64,000 nt of DNA from Apophysomyces variabilis (taxonomy: Eukaryota; Mucoromycota; Mucoromycetes; Mucorales; Mucoraceae): NCBI GenBank assembly GCA_002749535.1, contig MZZL01000403.1:396209-460208 (forward strand), given 5' to 3'. The notes beneath the pieces were generated by a model. The model ran no database searches. It worked only from the letters and a program-made list of their open reading frames with translations, and was not told the origin of the DNA. Below, piece by piece: positions 23,728 through 36,748 of this stretch; the first letter of the stretch is position 1, and the number at the start of each line of letters is the position of its first letter. Made by a program: the position numbers and the translations under genes.

Positions 23728-25198
23728 TCAATCTTTCGGTTGTACTGCTGTAGAGAAGGCCAGTTCTCCAACCGGTTTTGGTGAGATGGAGCTGACTACT
23801 TTCTGTAGGTGCGCTATAAGATCCTCCTTTTGCTGGGTGTCCTCCCACGCGACATACAAATCTTGGATAGAATTCATCGTTTTTTCAAATTTTATGTCGA
23901 CATCTTTTTCTATGAATGCCCCAATTGGAAGCATGGTGACAAATTCTTTTAAACATAATAAAATTTCAACAGTTTTACAGTTACTGACCTTGAAGAGTAG
24001 TTAGATTTCAACGTATATGAACCATTTCTAGCTGTGTTGATACTGTTCTGTCGTTAGCTAGAGTGTTCTTGCATGGTAAGCAGTAATTGACACACAATGT
24101 ACATTGGCAGTTTTGCACCCTATCTTCGTTTCTTTTTTATCTCCCATGCTTTGTAAAGCTCGCGCTGGATGCGCCAGAGAGCAAAATGGCAGATTCTGCC
24201 TTGCAAGTTGTTCAAAGCAGCTGCCATTGTTGGAATTGCAATGGTGGGATCCCTGCTTTTCACGACAGGTCCGGTTAACAGTTCACGATTGCTGGCTACT
24301 TGCAGGATCAACACATTGTCCGTTATAGTCGCTTATCTTACATTGGAAAACAGTCAGTTATGAATGCTATTGAATAGCTTCCTCAGGCTGCCCGGCGTGC
24401 TCAAGATCTGCTTGAACTGCCAATGAGCACCTTCTACCCGCTGGGTCGTCCGGACTCCAAAATGAATACGGCGCTCTGTCCACAGACCGGCCCACATCTC
24501 CTTGTACGACAGCAAGCTAAATCAAGTTGATAAGTATGGCCATCATATTGTTATTAGTGTACAAAATATATCCGTTGATGTAGCTCTGGAGCGCCTGAGA
24601 TTTAGATGTCTTGCTGGCGAGACAACGGTACGTCTGAAGGGCCTTGTCGAACTCTTCTTCGTCCTTGCTCCAGATTATCTTGCCCACGCCACTCTTAAAG
24701 AAAATGTCGAGCTCTTTGAAGCCATGCTGGAAGCATTCGGCAGCATGCACTTTGAAATTGTTGTTGATGTGCCATGTGCAAAAGATGTGGGCAGCGAATG
24801 AGCACTCTTTTCTGATGGAGCATGCACCAAGACCTGTGTCGTCATCTGTGATGCATGTCACAGGACGCACCGTGCCATCCGCAAAGACTACTTCTAAGAG
24901 CTTCTACAACAGCTTTGAGTAAGAAGACTGCTTCTCATCCGACATTATTGCCAAAGCAATAAAGAAAGACCGCGGACAATGGATCACCATACTGAGCTGC
25001 AAGGTCATCAATGCCCACAATGCTTATAAGAGGCATCTTGTGTACATTGGTTTTGTTGTTTGTATTGTTGATAACAACCTCGGGAAACCGTTGCGCTCTC
25101 TGACTTGTTGCTTTATGGCTGACGAAAAGTCTTTCCACAACGCCTTCTAAATGACTGTATCGCGCGTTATATGCTCTGGACTTGTGAAACTCGCGCAC
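23728..25198 (-). pseudogene. Decayed Mutator-like (MULE) transposase
   Basis: Minus-strand fragments read in order like a MULE transposase. First comes a segment with FPEVVINNTNNKTNVHKMPL followed by ISIVGID (25120-25010), matching the DCTYKTNxxxMPLL motif of this family, although the catalytic Asp position appears replaced. Next is VTCITDDDTGLGACSIRKEC with CTWHINNNFKVH (24860-24760), matching the TDxxxAL...CxWHI block. A C-terminal fragment with HFALWRIQRELYKAW follows (24200). Frameshifts and stops separate the blocks, so the element is dead. A further helical fragment at 23934-23728 may be its C-terminus. Confidence 0.75.
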
Positions 25199-25322
25199 AT
25201 CGTTTACTAGGTTAAATGGGTCGTTTATTGCGCTTCGCTGTTGCGATATCCATATTCACCGCTACCTACAGGAAAAACCTTTGGGTATCACAGAAGGTGA
25301 ACCAGAACATACACTGTGAAGA

Positions 25323-26054
25323 TTGGTACAAGATAAATGTGCTGTCCGCGCTATAGGATGGGGCCTTCACTTACGAGACGAACTACGGCACCATCTGATA
25401 AGCTGGCTAGACTTGAACACAAGGAGTATGGTATTCACAAGACGATGTAGTTCTGAGTGCAGATTGTCATACCAAAAGCATGGTGATGACGCCAACGATC
25501 GTGTTGATTTTATCTTTCGTTGTAAGAAAGAATACAGCGACTGGTTATTCAGTGAGGAGAAGCAAACATCTGCCTCGAGAAAAGAGTGCCTCAAAGATGT
25601 GTGCAAAATGGAGAGAATGCGAGAGCAGACGTTGGCGTATTGGACGGAACAGTACCGAGGCAAGGAAGCGCTCGTTGAAGAACATTTGGAGACACTGTCG
25701 GTACAGTGGCACGGGGTGCACATGATGGTATATGGTACAAAGGCAATATTTCAGGAAAGAGCCTCAGGACCGAAACCCCCCCTCATACATTATGTCAAGG
25801 GGAGCTTGGAATTCGTACTTTTCAGCCTTTTGTTCAAGTTTTCCTGCAGGAATCGCCTCTTGATAGTCTTGAAGTCTCTGCATTGGACGTTTGTCGTATC
25901 CGAAAGTAACATTCGCCATAGAGCTGTTTTAGATAGAGTATCGATTTTCAGAGCCTGCCACTTCACTTTAAAATACATTGCAATTTCTGTGCCCAAACTG
26001 CCCAAATTTCTGTGCCCAAACTGCCCAAATTTCTGTGCGCGAAGTTACTTATGA
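25323..26054 (+). pseudogene. Unrecognised decayed open frame
   Basis: A 243-codon open frame lacking an ATG at its start. Its middle (KKEYSDWLFSEEKQTSAS and EQYRGKEALVEEHLETL) is charged and helical and looks genuinely coding. Near 25720 the coding-like signal moves to another frame (GELGIRTFQPFVQVFLQESP), implying a frameshift. I cannot name a family. It abuts the MULE remnant and is probably part of a mobile element or a dead host gene. Confidence 0.3.
25982..26039. repeat. 23-bp direct repeat, about 2.5 copies
   Basis: The unit AATTTCTGTGCCCAAACTGCC(CA) occurs twice perfectly and a third time partly. It lies between the decayed frame and the HGH1 start, about 100 bp upstream of the HGH1 ATG. 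Confidence 0.9.
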
Positions 26055-26141
26055 TACCAAATTAGACAGCATACGTGACTATTTTTTCTTCCTCATACGA
26101 GTAATTGTCACTCTTTTTCCTTGAAAACGACCCAGATCATT

Positions 26142-27768
26142 ATGGAGCAACAAATTAAAGAGGTAGATCACACGGGAAAACTTATTTCACACGCATAAGT
26201 CTTGGAAAATGATCGACGCTAACGCATTCCATTTCTTCCAGCTTATGGGATTCCTGCATGAACCTGCTTTGGAGGTATTGACACGGAAGGAACTTCGTTT
26301 ATAGTAGCAATGATTACTAAGAAATGAGTCGTCGCTTTTGGCTAGGTGCGGGCCATCGCTCTTCATCACCTTGTCCCTTATACTCCGAAGAATTCTGAGT
26401 ATCAGGCGTTGCTCATAGAGAACAGACAGGCGCTGTGCAAAGATTTGAAGGCTCTCTGTCGCGAAGATCCTGTAAGACGAAGGCTAAAAAGTTTCTAGCT
26501 CGTTTCTTTTTAGTTTGACTGATTTCCACAATAACAGATCACAGCTCATGATGCCATTAAGGCTTTGATCAACTTGTCAGGAGATCCCCGCGTCCAACAG
26601 GAATTAGACGACGATGCATTTATTAAGTACATTTGTCGATTGATTACGGTAGGGCGCGAAGAAGAGGAAGAAGAACTGGATGGACTCTATAAGGGGGAAA
26701 GAGGTAAATTGAACGAGTTAGATGATAGACCTCCAAATCCGTACTGGCCGATGTTGCATGTATGTTGTTATCCAACATGACCAAGCATGAGCCAACCTGC
26801 GTCAAGCTGTTGGAAGCAAAGGTGGATAAGAATACCGATCTATGCGACTCGAATCGCTTGATGGATCAGCTTGTCGAAGCTTTCCATCGTGGCCATAGAA
26901 AGGCATACAATGCCGAAGCAGAATATCATTTTCTGGCCAGTGTCTTCTCCAATGTCTCAGGCGTAAGTGAATTTTAATCAAGGATTACATGGAAAAGATA
27001 TCCAATGACGAGATTTGTCTAGATCCGCCATGGACGTGTCTATTTCCTTGAGTCATCGAACTATGACCAACTTGCACCTTTGACCAAACTGCAGATTTTC
27101 ACCGAAGATGAGAATGTCATTCGTCGAGGAGGTGTAAGCTCCACAATTAAGTAAGTTGGGAGGAGAAAATGTTAAACTACCGGGTGTCTTTAAATTAACA
27201 TTGTTTAAATGGGACAAAAAAAGGAACTGCTGTTTCGAAACTCGACAACATGAAGATATCCTGCTTGCTGAAAAATTGAATACGTTGCCTTTCATATTGC
27301 TACCTCTCTGTGGCAATGAAGAATACGATATGGATGTAAGCTTTCTGCTCTGTAAAAAGTGACGGCGAGTTGAAACGAATCTATTAGGAATTTGAAAAAT
27401 TTCCGGAAGAAATTCAGTTACTAGGTGATGACAAGGTAAAAGAATAAGGAAAGAATTTCCTTTTTACTTGTTGCTCATGTTTTGTATTCTAGAAACGTGA
27501 GACAGATCCTGTGCTTCGTGCAATACTTTGTGAGGCATTGATTCTCCTTACTACGACTCGATTTGGACGTGATTATCTACGGGATAAGCAAGTATATCGC
27601 GTGATTCAGCGGCTGCATGTTCAAGAAAAGGACGAGGGCATTTGTGAGAAATGTGTCTCGATTGTGGACATGCTTATCCGAGATGAGCAAGAGCCAGAGC
27701 TAACCCAAGTGGATAAACAAGAGGAGGAGGAAGAAGATGAAGATATGGTTATCCAGGAAATTGCATAG
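26142..27768 (+). CDS. HGH1: HGH1-like armadillo-repeat chaperone for eEF2
   Basis: A gene of about ten small exons. A 21-nt first exon (MEQQIKE) joins LMGFLHEPALE, then VRAIALHHLVPYTP, then ITAHDAIKALINLSGDP. The next join skips an intron at about 26649-26727 to give ICRLITTSKSVLADVACMLL, matching the LADLACMLLSNL block of yeast and S. pombe Hgh1. Later exons carry the family signature NCCFETRQHE...LPFILLPLCG and the closing LLTTTRFGRDYLRDKQVYRV. The C-terminus is acidic. HGH1 recruits the TRiC/CCT chaperonin to help eEF2 fold. Length (about 350 residues) suits the family. The protein is complete and all joins keep frame. Confidence 0.9.
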
Positions 27769-27841
27769 AATACGTCATAGAAGGGGTTTTCATTGGATGC
27801 TTTGTCACACATTCATCAGTACGGAACAAAGAAAGAGCATG

Positions 27842-27873
<32 letters not shown>

Positions 27874-29103
27874 GGAACGGTCAGCTGTCCCGTACTTTTT
27901 TTTTTGCTAAAATATGTTGTATCACGCTATGCATAACATTTTCTTCAAGAAGGGTCTTTCTGTATTAGACTGACAAATCGGAAGCCGTGATCATACCATC
28001 TGCCGCGGTAGAGTTGTCCGAGCCAATACAAAAAAGGAGTATTCCATACAGTTCAGTCTCCGACGCTTAGCTTTTTTATTCTTTCAAAAAAAAAAGACGC
28101 GTCGGAAAAAAAAATGGATAGAGAATTAGAATTGTTCATGTGTCCATAGCAACAGCCTTTGCTCGATTTATTCAGGATGGCTTTGGACTATTTTCAAAGT
28201 ATGAGATTCGAAAATGCATTCGTCTGGTGTTCTTCTCTTAATCTCTGTCTCGCTTTTGTTCTCGGTGTTGCTTGCTTTATTGATTATTCTAAAAGCGACA
28301 AAGTTGGGTTCCGCATGCTGGACCATGCGTACTTTCAAACCGTTATCCATGTGACATGAAACCTTAAATTCAGTAACCAAGAAAAAGCCGAGATGACAAA
28401 GAATAAAAGAAAAAAGGTGAAGTGAACTTGATGGGTGTTTTCTGTTGTTTTCTTTGTTTTTCCAACTGCTGCCATGACGAGCTAGGATCGACGTTTATTT
28501 GCATTGATTGCCTTTTATAATGCATTTGCCGCGGGTTATTTCTGTTTGGTTGAAGCAAGCACGGAGCACTTGGTGATTGGCGGAGTTCATAGCAACTCCT
28601 TGCCAAGGAACCAGACAATAAAAAAATGATAGGTATATAAAAAGGAACAATGGATGACGGCAAACCATTCTACCGACCGGAAGCTGCAGTTCGAGATTCT
28701 TCTACATGAGTGATGACGATTTGTAACCAACCAGAAGAGAACATTAACTGGTCATCTTTTTTTTTCCTTTCCATCCAAGTTCTGTTGTTCGGATGGACAA
28801 ACACCTTATTTTGAGCCCAATGAGATATAACTATTAAAAAGTTCGGATACTCTCAGTCTACTTCAACTTCCCACAGAGAGAGAGAGAGAGTGAAAAAAGA
28901 AGGGAAAACGGTGCTTAAAATAGACGTAATCCAGAAATAGGGGCGATGGATTTGTTGACACGGAAATTCGGGACATCAACCCCATCAAGGAAAGTGGCAG
29001 CTGAGCCAGAAGAATTCTATACAAAGCCTTTCCTTCTTCTTCTTCCTCTTTCTCTCTTTCTTTCTTTGTTCTATTCACATCTATCCACTGTATACGATTC
29101 ATC
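27769..29103. other. Intergenic with an ATC microsatellite
   Basis: About 1.3 kb between two plus-strand genes. It contains an (ATC)n tract at 27844-27873, several A and T runs and a short GA repeat at 28877-28890. TTCTTC/CTTTCT-rich sequence at 29030-29070 just upstream of the next ATG is typical of fungal promoters. No gene seen. Confidence 0.45.
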
Positions 29104-29739
29104 ATGACCTCTGCTATTGCTTCACCCACTTCTCTTTTTCACTCTTTCAGTAAACGCTCATCTGTCCCAACGGAACGTTCGCCAATGCCCAATGATGCTC
29201 CGCCACCCACGCCAGCGCATCACGATGATAGACGACCTTCGAAAATCCTGACTTCCTTCCGTACATCCTCCTCTTCTCTTGAAAGTGTATCTTCGGCCTC
29301 TCGTATGCGTAGACGCTTTTCATCCTTACTAAGTTCACCTGTACGAGGTGGACTATTCCATAGCAAAAAGAAAAGCATCAGCGAACAAGATGATCTTGTG
29401 GAAGAAGAACAAGTCAGTTTCAGTTCATCCGATTCAGACCACCAATTATCCCCTCAAGAGACCTCACCATCATCACCCAATCCTATCCTATCTGCCTCTG
29501 GTAAACAAACCCATGTTCCATGGCTCGACTCACCCCAAGGAAACATCTGGATCGTCTCACCCTCCGAGGAAAAGCAATACCCATCTCGTCCATTCATCCA
29601 TCTCGCAGAGCAAGTCAGACATATTCTTGGCTCCACCTTGGATGAAGTGGACGAAGAAATCGAACAAGAATGGGAATCCCATCGGCGAGAACTTCACGAA
29701 TTACTTTATCCTCCTTCCACCCGAAATCCTATCTTTTAA
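29104..29739 (+). CDS. Hypothetical Ser-rich protein
   Basis: A single-exon frame of 211 residues from ATG to TAA. The N-terminal 130 residues are Ser/Pro-rich and disordered, with basic patches (MRRRFSSLLSSPVRGG) that resemble kinase or phosphopeptide-binding sites. The C-terminal 80 residues are more ordered: VPWLDSPQGNIWIVSPSEE, then a helical acidic segment (DEVDEEIEQEWESHRRELHE). I do not recognise the family. A pyrimidine-rich promoter precedes the ATG. A large CT/poly-T tract begins 85 bp after the stop. Confidence 0.65.
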   Translation: MTSAIASPTSLFHSFSKRSSVPTERSPMPNDAPPPTPAHHDDRRPSKILTSFRTSSSSLESVSSASRMRRRFSSLLSSPVRGGLFHSKKKSISEQDDLVEEEQVSFSSSDSDHQLSPQETSPSSPNPILSASGKQTHVPWLDSPQGNIWIVSPSEEKQYPSRPFIHLAEQVRHILGSTLDEVDEEIEQEWESHRRELHELLYPPSTRNPIF

Positions 29740-29817
29740 ACAAGGAAAAAGAAAAAGGCCCTATTCTCTTTATATCAACACATGTGCACCGTTTATGTAT
29801 GTATGCGCTGCATTATG

Positions 29818-30342
<525 letters not shown>

Positions 30343-30344
<2 letters not shown>

Positions 30345-30889
30345 ATTTTTTTTAGTTTCTTACTTATTTTCTTCTTCTTCTTTTCTTTTTTGTTCTTTTC
30401 CTTTTTGTACTGTACATAACCTCCTTTTCTTTTTTTTCTGAAAAGTCCTGTATTAAAAAATCCCATTCACTCGTTTGTAAATGCCCTTCTTTCCCTAAAT
30501 GTGCAAAAAATAAAAGAAAGAGAAAAAGACAAAAAAAAATTCAAACCCCTCATTTCATTTTGCATTTGTTCGCTTGAATTGGACCTGATATGAAACGCGG
30601 ATATCACATTTAAGGTGCATCCAATATGACTTATATATCTATTGATAAATTTTACATATATACACATATTTACATACATAAATATTGACTACTATGAATA
30701 GTCATATCTACTTTTGTATGATAAGATGTTGGCCAAGCCGTCTCTTATTATTGTGTTCTCAAGAACGGACCCAACGCCTCCGTTGGATGTATCACAAATG
30801 ACGCACTGTTTGCTTCTTTAACATGTAGCATGCATAGATAAACAAAGGGTGGCTGAATAAATGTCCCCTTTTCATTCCTCCCCTTCGGC
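30343..30889. other. Intergenic after the gap
   Basis: T-rich then A-rich sequence with no recognisable gene. A short direct array of TACATA-like motifs occurs near 30650-30680. Confidence 0.4.
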
Positions 30890-31150
30890 CTAGCTCATTG
30901 CCCGGTCCTTCTCCGCTTCCCGATAAACAGCCTCGAATCTTCCCTTCCTTTCAAGCCAAGGAAAGCTTGGCTTAGGAAAAGAAAAATAAAAAAGCTTGGT
31001 AGTTACACATATTCTCTTTGTTACTTGCGTCGATCCTCCATTGTAGTCATATCCCCTTCGTTCTGGTCTTGGCATATGGAAACGACAGAGCGCGTAACAC
31101 GTGGATTTAGGTCGTACCGACAATCGATTTGTTGCTCCGCAAGGCCCACC
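30890..31150 (-). CDS. Possible small Cys-containing protein (unrecognised)
   Basis: A minus-strand frame reads GGPCGATNRLSVRPKSTCYA then LCRFHMPRPERRGYDYNGGS. A likely 54-nt intron (GTAACA...CCTAAG) follows, then PSFPWLERKGRFEAVYREAE and the end KDRAMS. The split frame, aromatic-rich composition and charged C-terminal helix look like real protein, perhaps a small mitochondrial assembly factor, but I cannot name a family. No ATG is available in this frame at the 5' side, so at least one more exon upstream is needed. A different ATG frame at about 31155 overlaps it. Confidence 0.3.
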   Translation of the reverse strand, partial: GGPCGATNRLSVRPKSTCYALCRFHMPRPERRGYDYNGGSTQVTKRICVTTKLFYFSFPKPSFPWLERKGRFEAVYREAEKDRAMS

Positions 31151-31455
31151 ATAGGATGAATGTGATATTACTTTTCTGCGTTTTGGTAGAAGCTTACTTG
31201 TTTAAGCGGTTAAGAACAAGAAGGGAAGAAGGAACCAGGAACCACACTAAAATAGTAGGAAACCTTCATCCTCCAGTCGGGATGCCTACATGTTGTTGAC
31301 ATACACCAAAAAGAGATAGAGCCCAAAAAAATGAAGCAACCTTAATATATATTCCACTTTGACCCACCTTAACCTCTTCTTCTTCTTCTTCTTCCTTCTT
31401 TTCTTATATCTCGCCCTTTTCTTTTCCCGGTCCGTTCCTTTAACACACCTATACC

Positions 31456-34400
31456 ATGTCCAGCGTCTGGAATAACCTTTCTCAACGACTACAACAGCTT
31501 CGACAGAATGGATCTGTTCTGTCTAAGAAAACCAAAAGTGCATTCCCTACAGCCTCAACTGAGCGAAGGACAATCTACGTGAACATGGACATTCCCCCTG
31601 ATGAACTCGACGATTATGGACAACCAACGAGAAGTTTTGTCAGAAACAAGATCCGCACAGCAAAATACACTTGGTATAACTTCTTACCGAAGAACTTGTT
31701 TGAACAGTTTAGAGGCATTGCCAATTTGTACTTTCTATTTCTTGTTATTCTCCAAATGTTTCCCCTGTTCAGTACCTCAGCTTCACCAGTCCTTGTTGTC
31801 CTACCCTTGGCAGCTATCCTGGTCCTGACAGGTGCCAAGGATGCCTTTGAGGACAACAAGCGCCACAAAACTGATCAGAGTGTGAATAAGGCCATTACTT
31901 ATACCCTTACTGGTTGGAAAAACGTGAATGTTCCTGAATATAAAGTTTCCTTATGGAGACGCTGGCTTCACTCATTTGTCAGCCTCTTTAAAAATTGCTT
32001 TCGACGAACATCACCACTAGACGAAGATGATGATAGACGCGTGTCACGTATACTAAGTAGAATGCCCACCTCCACTACGCTAGCAGGAGATGATTTTCTT
32101 GAACCACCAGCCACACCCTCCACCAAAACCTCCCTAATCGGGCAAACGCTACGCTCGAGTACCACGTCGATTACGCGCGTCTTCCGGAAACGCAAAATGC
32201 CCTATCGACCAGGTCAGGTACCACATTCCGTCTTGCGCCGCTCCGTTCTCCCACCCCCGGCAACGACATCAAAAAAGAACGAAATCTTGGCCGACAAAAA
32301 AAGGAAACGCCAATCCTCCGCTCGTCAACCCCTCGACAAACGCTGGGGAAAAACCCTATGGCAGGATGTGAAGGTCGGTGATTTCGTCTGTCTCCGAAAC
32401 GACGACGCTGTGCCAGCGGATCTCGTTGTCCTCTCTTCCTCCGAACCGGACGGGCTATGTTACGTTGAAACACAGAATCTTGACGGAGAGACCAATCTTA
32501 AAATCAAGCGCTCACTACAAGCTACAAATGAAATCAACACGCCTGAAGATTGTGAACGTTCCAAATTCTATATCGAAAGCGAACCACCCCATGCAAATCT
32601 TTATACGTACAATGGTGTTCTCAAATGGAATATCGAGGTGGATCCTGAAGAACAGCTTGGAGAACCCAAGGATACTCTCATGTCCCCATCGCAAGATACT
32701 TTGGACGCCATTCGTCTCGGGCATCTAGAGGACGACGATGACGAAAATGCCGTATTCCATCAGAAAACAGAAGCCATTACAGGTAGCAATGTTCTTTTAC
32801 GAGGATGCGTTCTACGAAACACAGGATGGATCATTGGCATGGTATTATTCACCGGCAACGAAACAAAAATCATGCTCAACTCCGGAAAAACACCAAGCAA
32901 ACGGAGTAAAATGGAGAAAGCGACTAACCCACATGTAAGTGTTAAGCAGGAAAGAGAGAAGAAGAGAAACCGGAATGCTGGGGATGTGAAAGTGTTGTAT
33001 GTTCTCCTTATTTATCTGACTCAATTTCAATTCTTTCAAGGTGATCGCCAACTTTGTTCTACTGTTTGTCCTGTGTCTGATATGTTCCATCGCAGCAAGT
33101 ATTGTCTATAACACGCATTCATCAGCCGATTTCTTTGAACAGCCTGATGCCGAAAATGCAACTATGCAAGGTTTTCTCATGTTTTGGTGAGTTACTGCGT
33201 CTAGAGCGATAAAAGTCACATGGATTCTACGCCTCCTGAACATGGATCACTCAACCGTACATTATCATAGGACAACCTTGGTGATTTACCAAAACATTAT
33301 TCCCATCTCCTTGTATATTTCCGTACAAATTGTCAAGACAGCAGCTGTAAGTTTACACCTTTTCTCTTTTCTTTTTTTTTGCGGTCTTATTGTAAGTAAA
33401 GGATTTGATACTGATCGATGAAAATGGGAGCATAGGCATATTTTATTCATACCGATATCGACATGTATAATGAAAAACTGGACCAAGCGTGCATCCCGAA
33501 GACGTGGAACATTTCCGATGATCTGGGTCAAATTGAGTACATCTTCTCCGACAAAACCGGCACCTTGACCCAAAATATCATGGAGTTCCGGCGTTGTACG
33601 ATCAACGGAGTAACCTATGGGTTAGGGGAGACAGAGGCCTCTGTGGGTGCTAAAATGCGTGATGATCCGAATGCAGCTGCTCAGATGATGAGTAAGGAAG
33701 AACTGGAAGCGGCACGCGAACAAATGCTGGAAAAACAAGCCGAGATATTTGATCACCAATACGTCAATCCTCAATCATCCTTTGTCGATCCGGCACTGTT
33801 CACTGATCTGGCGAAGAATGATGCACAATCACAGAGCATCGTTCACTTCTTTTCAGCCTTGGCCCTTTGCCATACTGTCATCCCGGAACCGGACCCGGAT
33901 AACCCACATCAAATTGTTTACAAGGCTCAATCACCCGATGAAGCCGCTTTGGTGGCTACAGCACGCGATGTAGGCTTTACTTTCGTAACACGCGAACAGG
34001 ATACGATTGTTATTGACGCGATGAACGAACGTCGTGAGATGACCTTACTCCATGTGCTCGAGTTTAACTCGACCCGCAAAAGAATGAGTGTGATCCTTCG
34101 CTCTCCACAAGATGGCCGGATTGTGTTGCTTTGCAAGGGTGCTGATTCAGTGATCTATGAACGACTTTCTGCCGACCCCGGTGAGGATGAGGCGGGATTG
34201 AAGCAAAAACAAATCCGGGAAGATACTCTGAAAGATCTGGCTGTATTTGCAAATGAAGGTAAGGAGGAAAGGCAGGAGAGCCAGATGGCTGAACAAAGGT
34301 GAAGTAACAATCGATGTATCTCTTAGGTCTTCGTACATTGTGTATTGCAAGCCGTGTGCTAGAAGAAGATGAATACCAGCAGTGGGCAGCACGTTACAAG

Positions 34401-36748
34401 GAAGCATGTAACAGCATAAGCAACCGTGATGAACAGATCGAAACTGTATGCGAAGAAATCGAACAGTCTCTCACGCTTATTGGTGGTACAGCTATTGAAG
34501 ATAAATTGCAAGAAGGCGTGCCAGAAACGGTGGCCGTGCTTGCCCAAGCTGGCATCAAGATATGGGTGCTTACGGGAGATAAGATTGAGACAGCTATCAA
34601 TATCGGCTTTGCATGCAATCTGTTGACAAAAGATATGTTGCTTATCAGTGTCAATGCTCATGATCAACAGGATACGTTGGAACAATTGCGAAAATCACAG
34701 CTAGAAGTCGAGGAAAAGTCTACTTATCAGAAATGCGCCCTTGTTATTGACGGTGAATCGCTGAAGTATGCGCTCGAACCACCTTGCAAAGAAGAACTCT
34801 TGGCGCTGGGAACACAGTGCATGGCGGTGATTTGTTGTCGCGTGAGTCCGATGCAGAAGGCCAAGGTCGTCAATCTGGTTAAGAAAGGATTGAAGGTGAT
34901 GACGCTGGCCATTGGTGACGGAGCCAATGACGTCTCTATGATCCAAGAAGCCAATGTAGGTGTGGGTATTTCCGGTGAAGAAGGTCGTCAAGCCGTGATG
35001 GCTTCCGATTATGCCATTGCCCAATTTCGCTATCTCAGCAAATTATTACTGGTTCATGGAAGATGGTCTTACCTCAGAACGTCCGAAATGATCCTGACCT
35101 TCTTTTACAAGAACATTATGTGGACGTTGGTTTTGTTCTGGTATCAACTGTTCTGTGGGTAAGTGGGAGCCTTCTCATGTTTTTTAAGGCAGGAACTAAA
35201 AATCGGTACTAGATTCTCAGGCACGATGATGTTTGATTATTCATACATTACCCTCTATAACCTTGTGTTTACCTCGCTTCCTTGTATTTTTGCCGGTAAA
35301 AAAAAAAAAAGAAAGAAAGAAAGAAACGATATCAAGTTGGAATAAGTGTGCTGACGACAGTGTTTTGATTAGGCGTACTTGATCAGGATCTTAAGGCCGA
35401 ATACTCTTTCAAATACCCGCAGTTATACCTTATGGGCATCCGTAATGACAAGTTCCACAGTTCTCGATTCTATTTGACCGTTTTGGATGCCATTTATCAA
35501 TCAGCCATCTGTTTCGGTGTGCCCTACATGGTATTCGTGGGCGGTAAGATGAGTAGCCAGGGCTATGATACCGAAGGCGTGTATGAATTGGGTACTTTTA
35601 TTGCCGGCATTGCTGTGGTTGTAGCCAACGCGCTTGTTGGGTTTACCATCTTCAGTTGGACCTGGGTGATGGTACTCGTTATTGTCCTCTCTTCGGCCAC
35701 CTTCTTTATCTGGACGGGCATCTATTCGCAAATCATGACATTTACATTCTATGGCGAGGACATTCTTTTCCGTGAAGCAGCCTTCTGGTTGTGTCTGGTT
35801 GTCACTTTTGTGGTCTGCATGATTCCGCGTTATGCTACCAAGTACTTTTTACACATGTTTTATCCCTTTGATAATGATATTATTCGGGAGATCGTCTTGT
35901 GCAATGCTTCCTCCTCTGGATTTGGAAGATTGAAACGAAGAACTCGTGCGCCATTAGAAGAAGAGCTCCCCATCACACTACAGCGTACGCGAAGCGAACG
36001 ATCCGCGGGCTACAAGTCTGAGATGACTGAGAATCTGATGCAAGACGATAGTTATGATGCCGAAAATGCCTATGCCCTTACTGAACCCTTGGCCGTCATG
36101 CAACATACACGTCTGAACCGGTCTTTAACAGCGACATCGGGAAAAAGCGAGATCATGTACATGCGATCAGGCAAGCGCAAGTCTTTCACAGGATTTGCTT
36201 ATTCTTCGGATGACCGATCAGTCTTTGACGAGTTCCGCAAGTCTGTCTATCGACCTTTTAGTAATCTCTCGAACCATCATCATCATCATGGTCGTCATCC
36301 AGAAGAGCATCATCTGTCCAACCGTAATTCGATGACCAGTCTTTCCAGTAGCGGGAAGAAATTGGGATGCGATCAGGACTGGATGCCTCTGGATGGATTC
36401 CATCTGAGGCGATACGATACAGAGCCAGGACCTCATGGCAAGAAATCGTCTAGCTTGGGGTGGAAAATGATGCAGGCGATGAAGAAAAGGGTCCCATCTA
36501 AAGCCTTTGGTCGGCTAGATCCTCCCCGTGAATCCAGCGAACAGTCGCTCTCTTCTGCTTTACCAGCTTCTTCCAATACCATTTCGGCCTCCCCCTCCAT
36601 GAACCCTAGTCTTTCATCTTCCACTCATAACAACAACACACAATTCGCATCATCAACATCACTTTTGGACGATATGACCGAAATGATGGAGATCTCACCG
36701 TCCAAAACCTCCTCCCCTGACAACAATAACAACAACAACACCATCTAG
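31456..36748 (+). CDS. P4-type ATPase (phospholipid flippase, Dnf class)
   Basis: Seven exons: 31456-32934, 33041-33186, 33271-33346, 33436-34258, 34327-35158, 35213-35295 and 35373-36748. They encode 1604 residues. The actuator-domain DGET motif is at about residue 343. The phosphorylated Asp lies in DKTGT at about residue 606, and the hinge GDGAND at about 1040. Ten membrane segments are spaced as in yeast Dnf1/Dnf2, beginning FEQFRGIANLYFLFLVILQM. These enzymes flip aminophospholipids or lysophosphatidylcholine to the cytosolic leaflet with a Cdc50-type partner. A long basic insertion between the second membrane pair and DGET (residues about 175-300) and a 280-residue disordered His/Ser/Asn-rich tail are both typical of fungal Dnf proteins. 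All catalytic motifs are intact. Confidence 0.95.
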
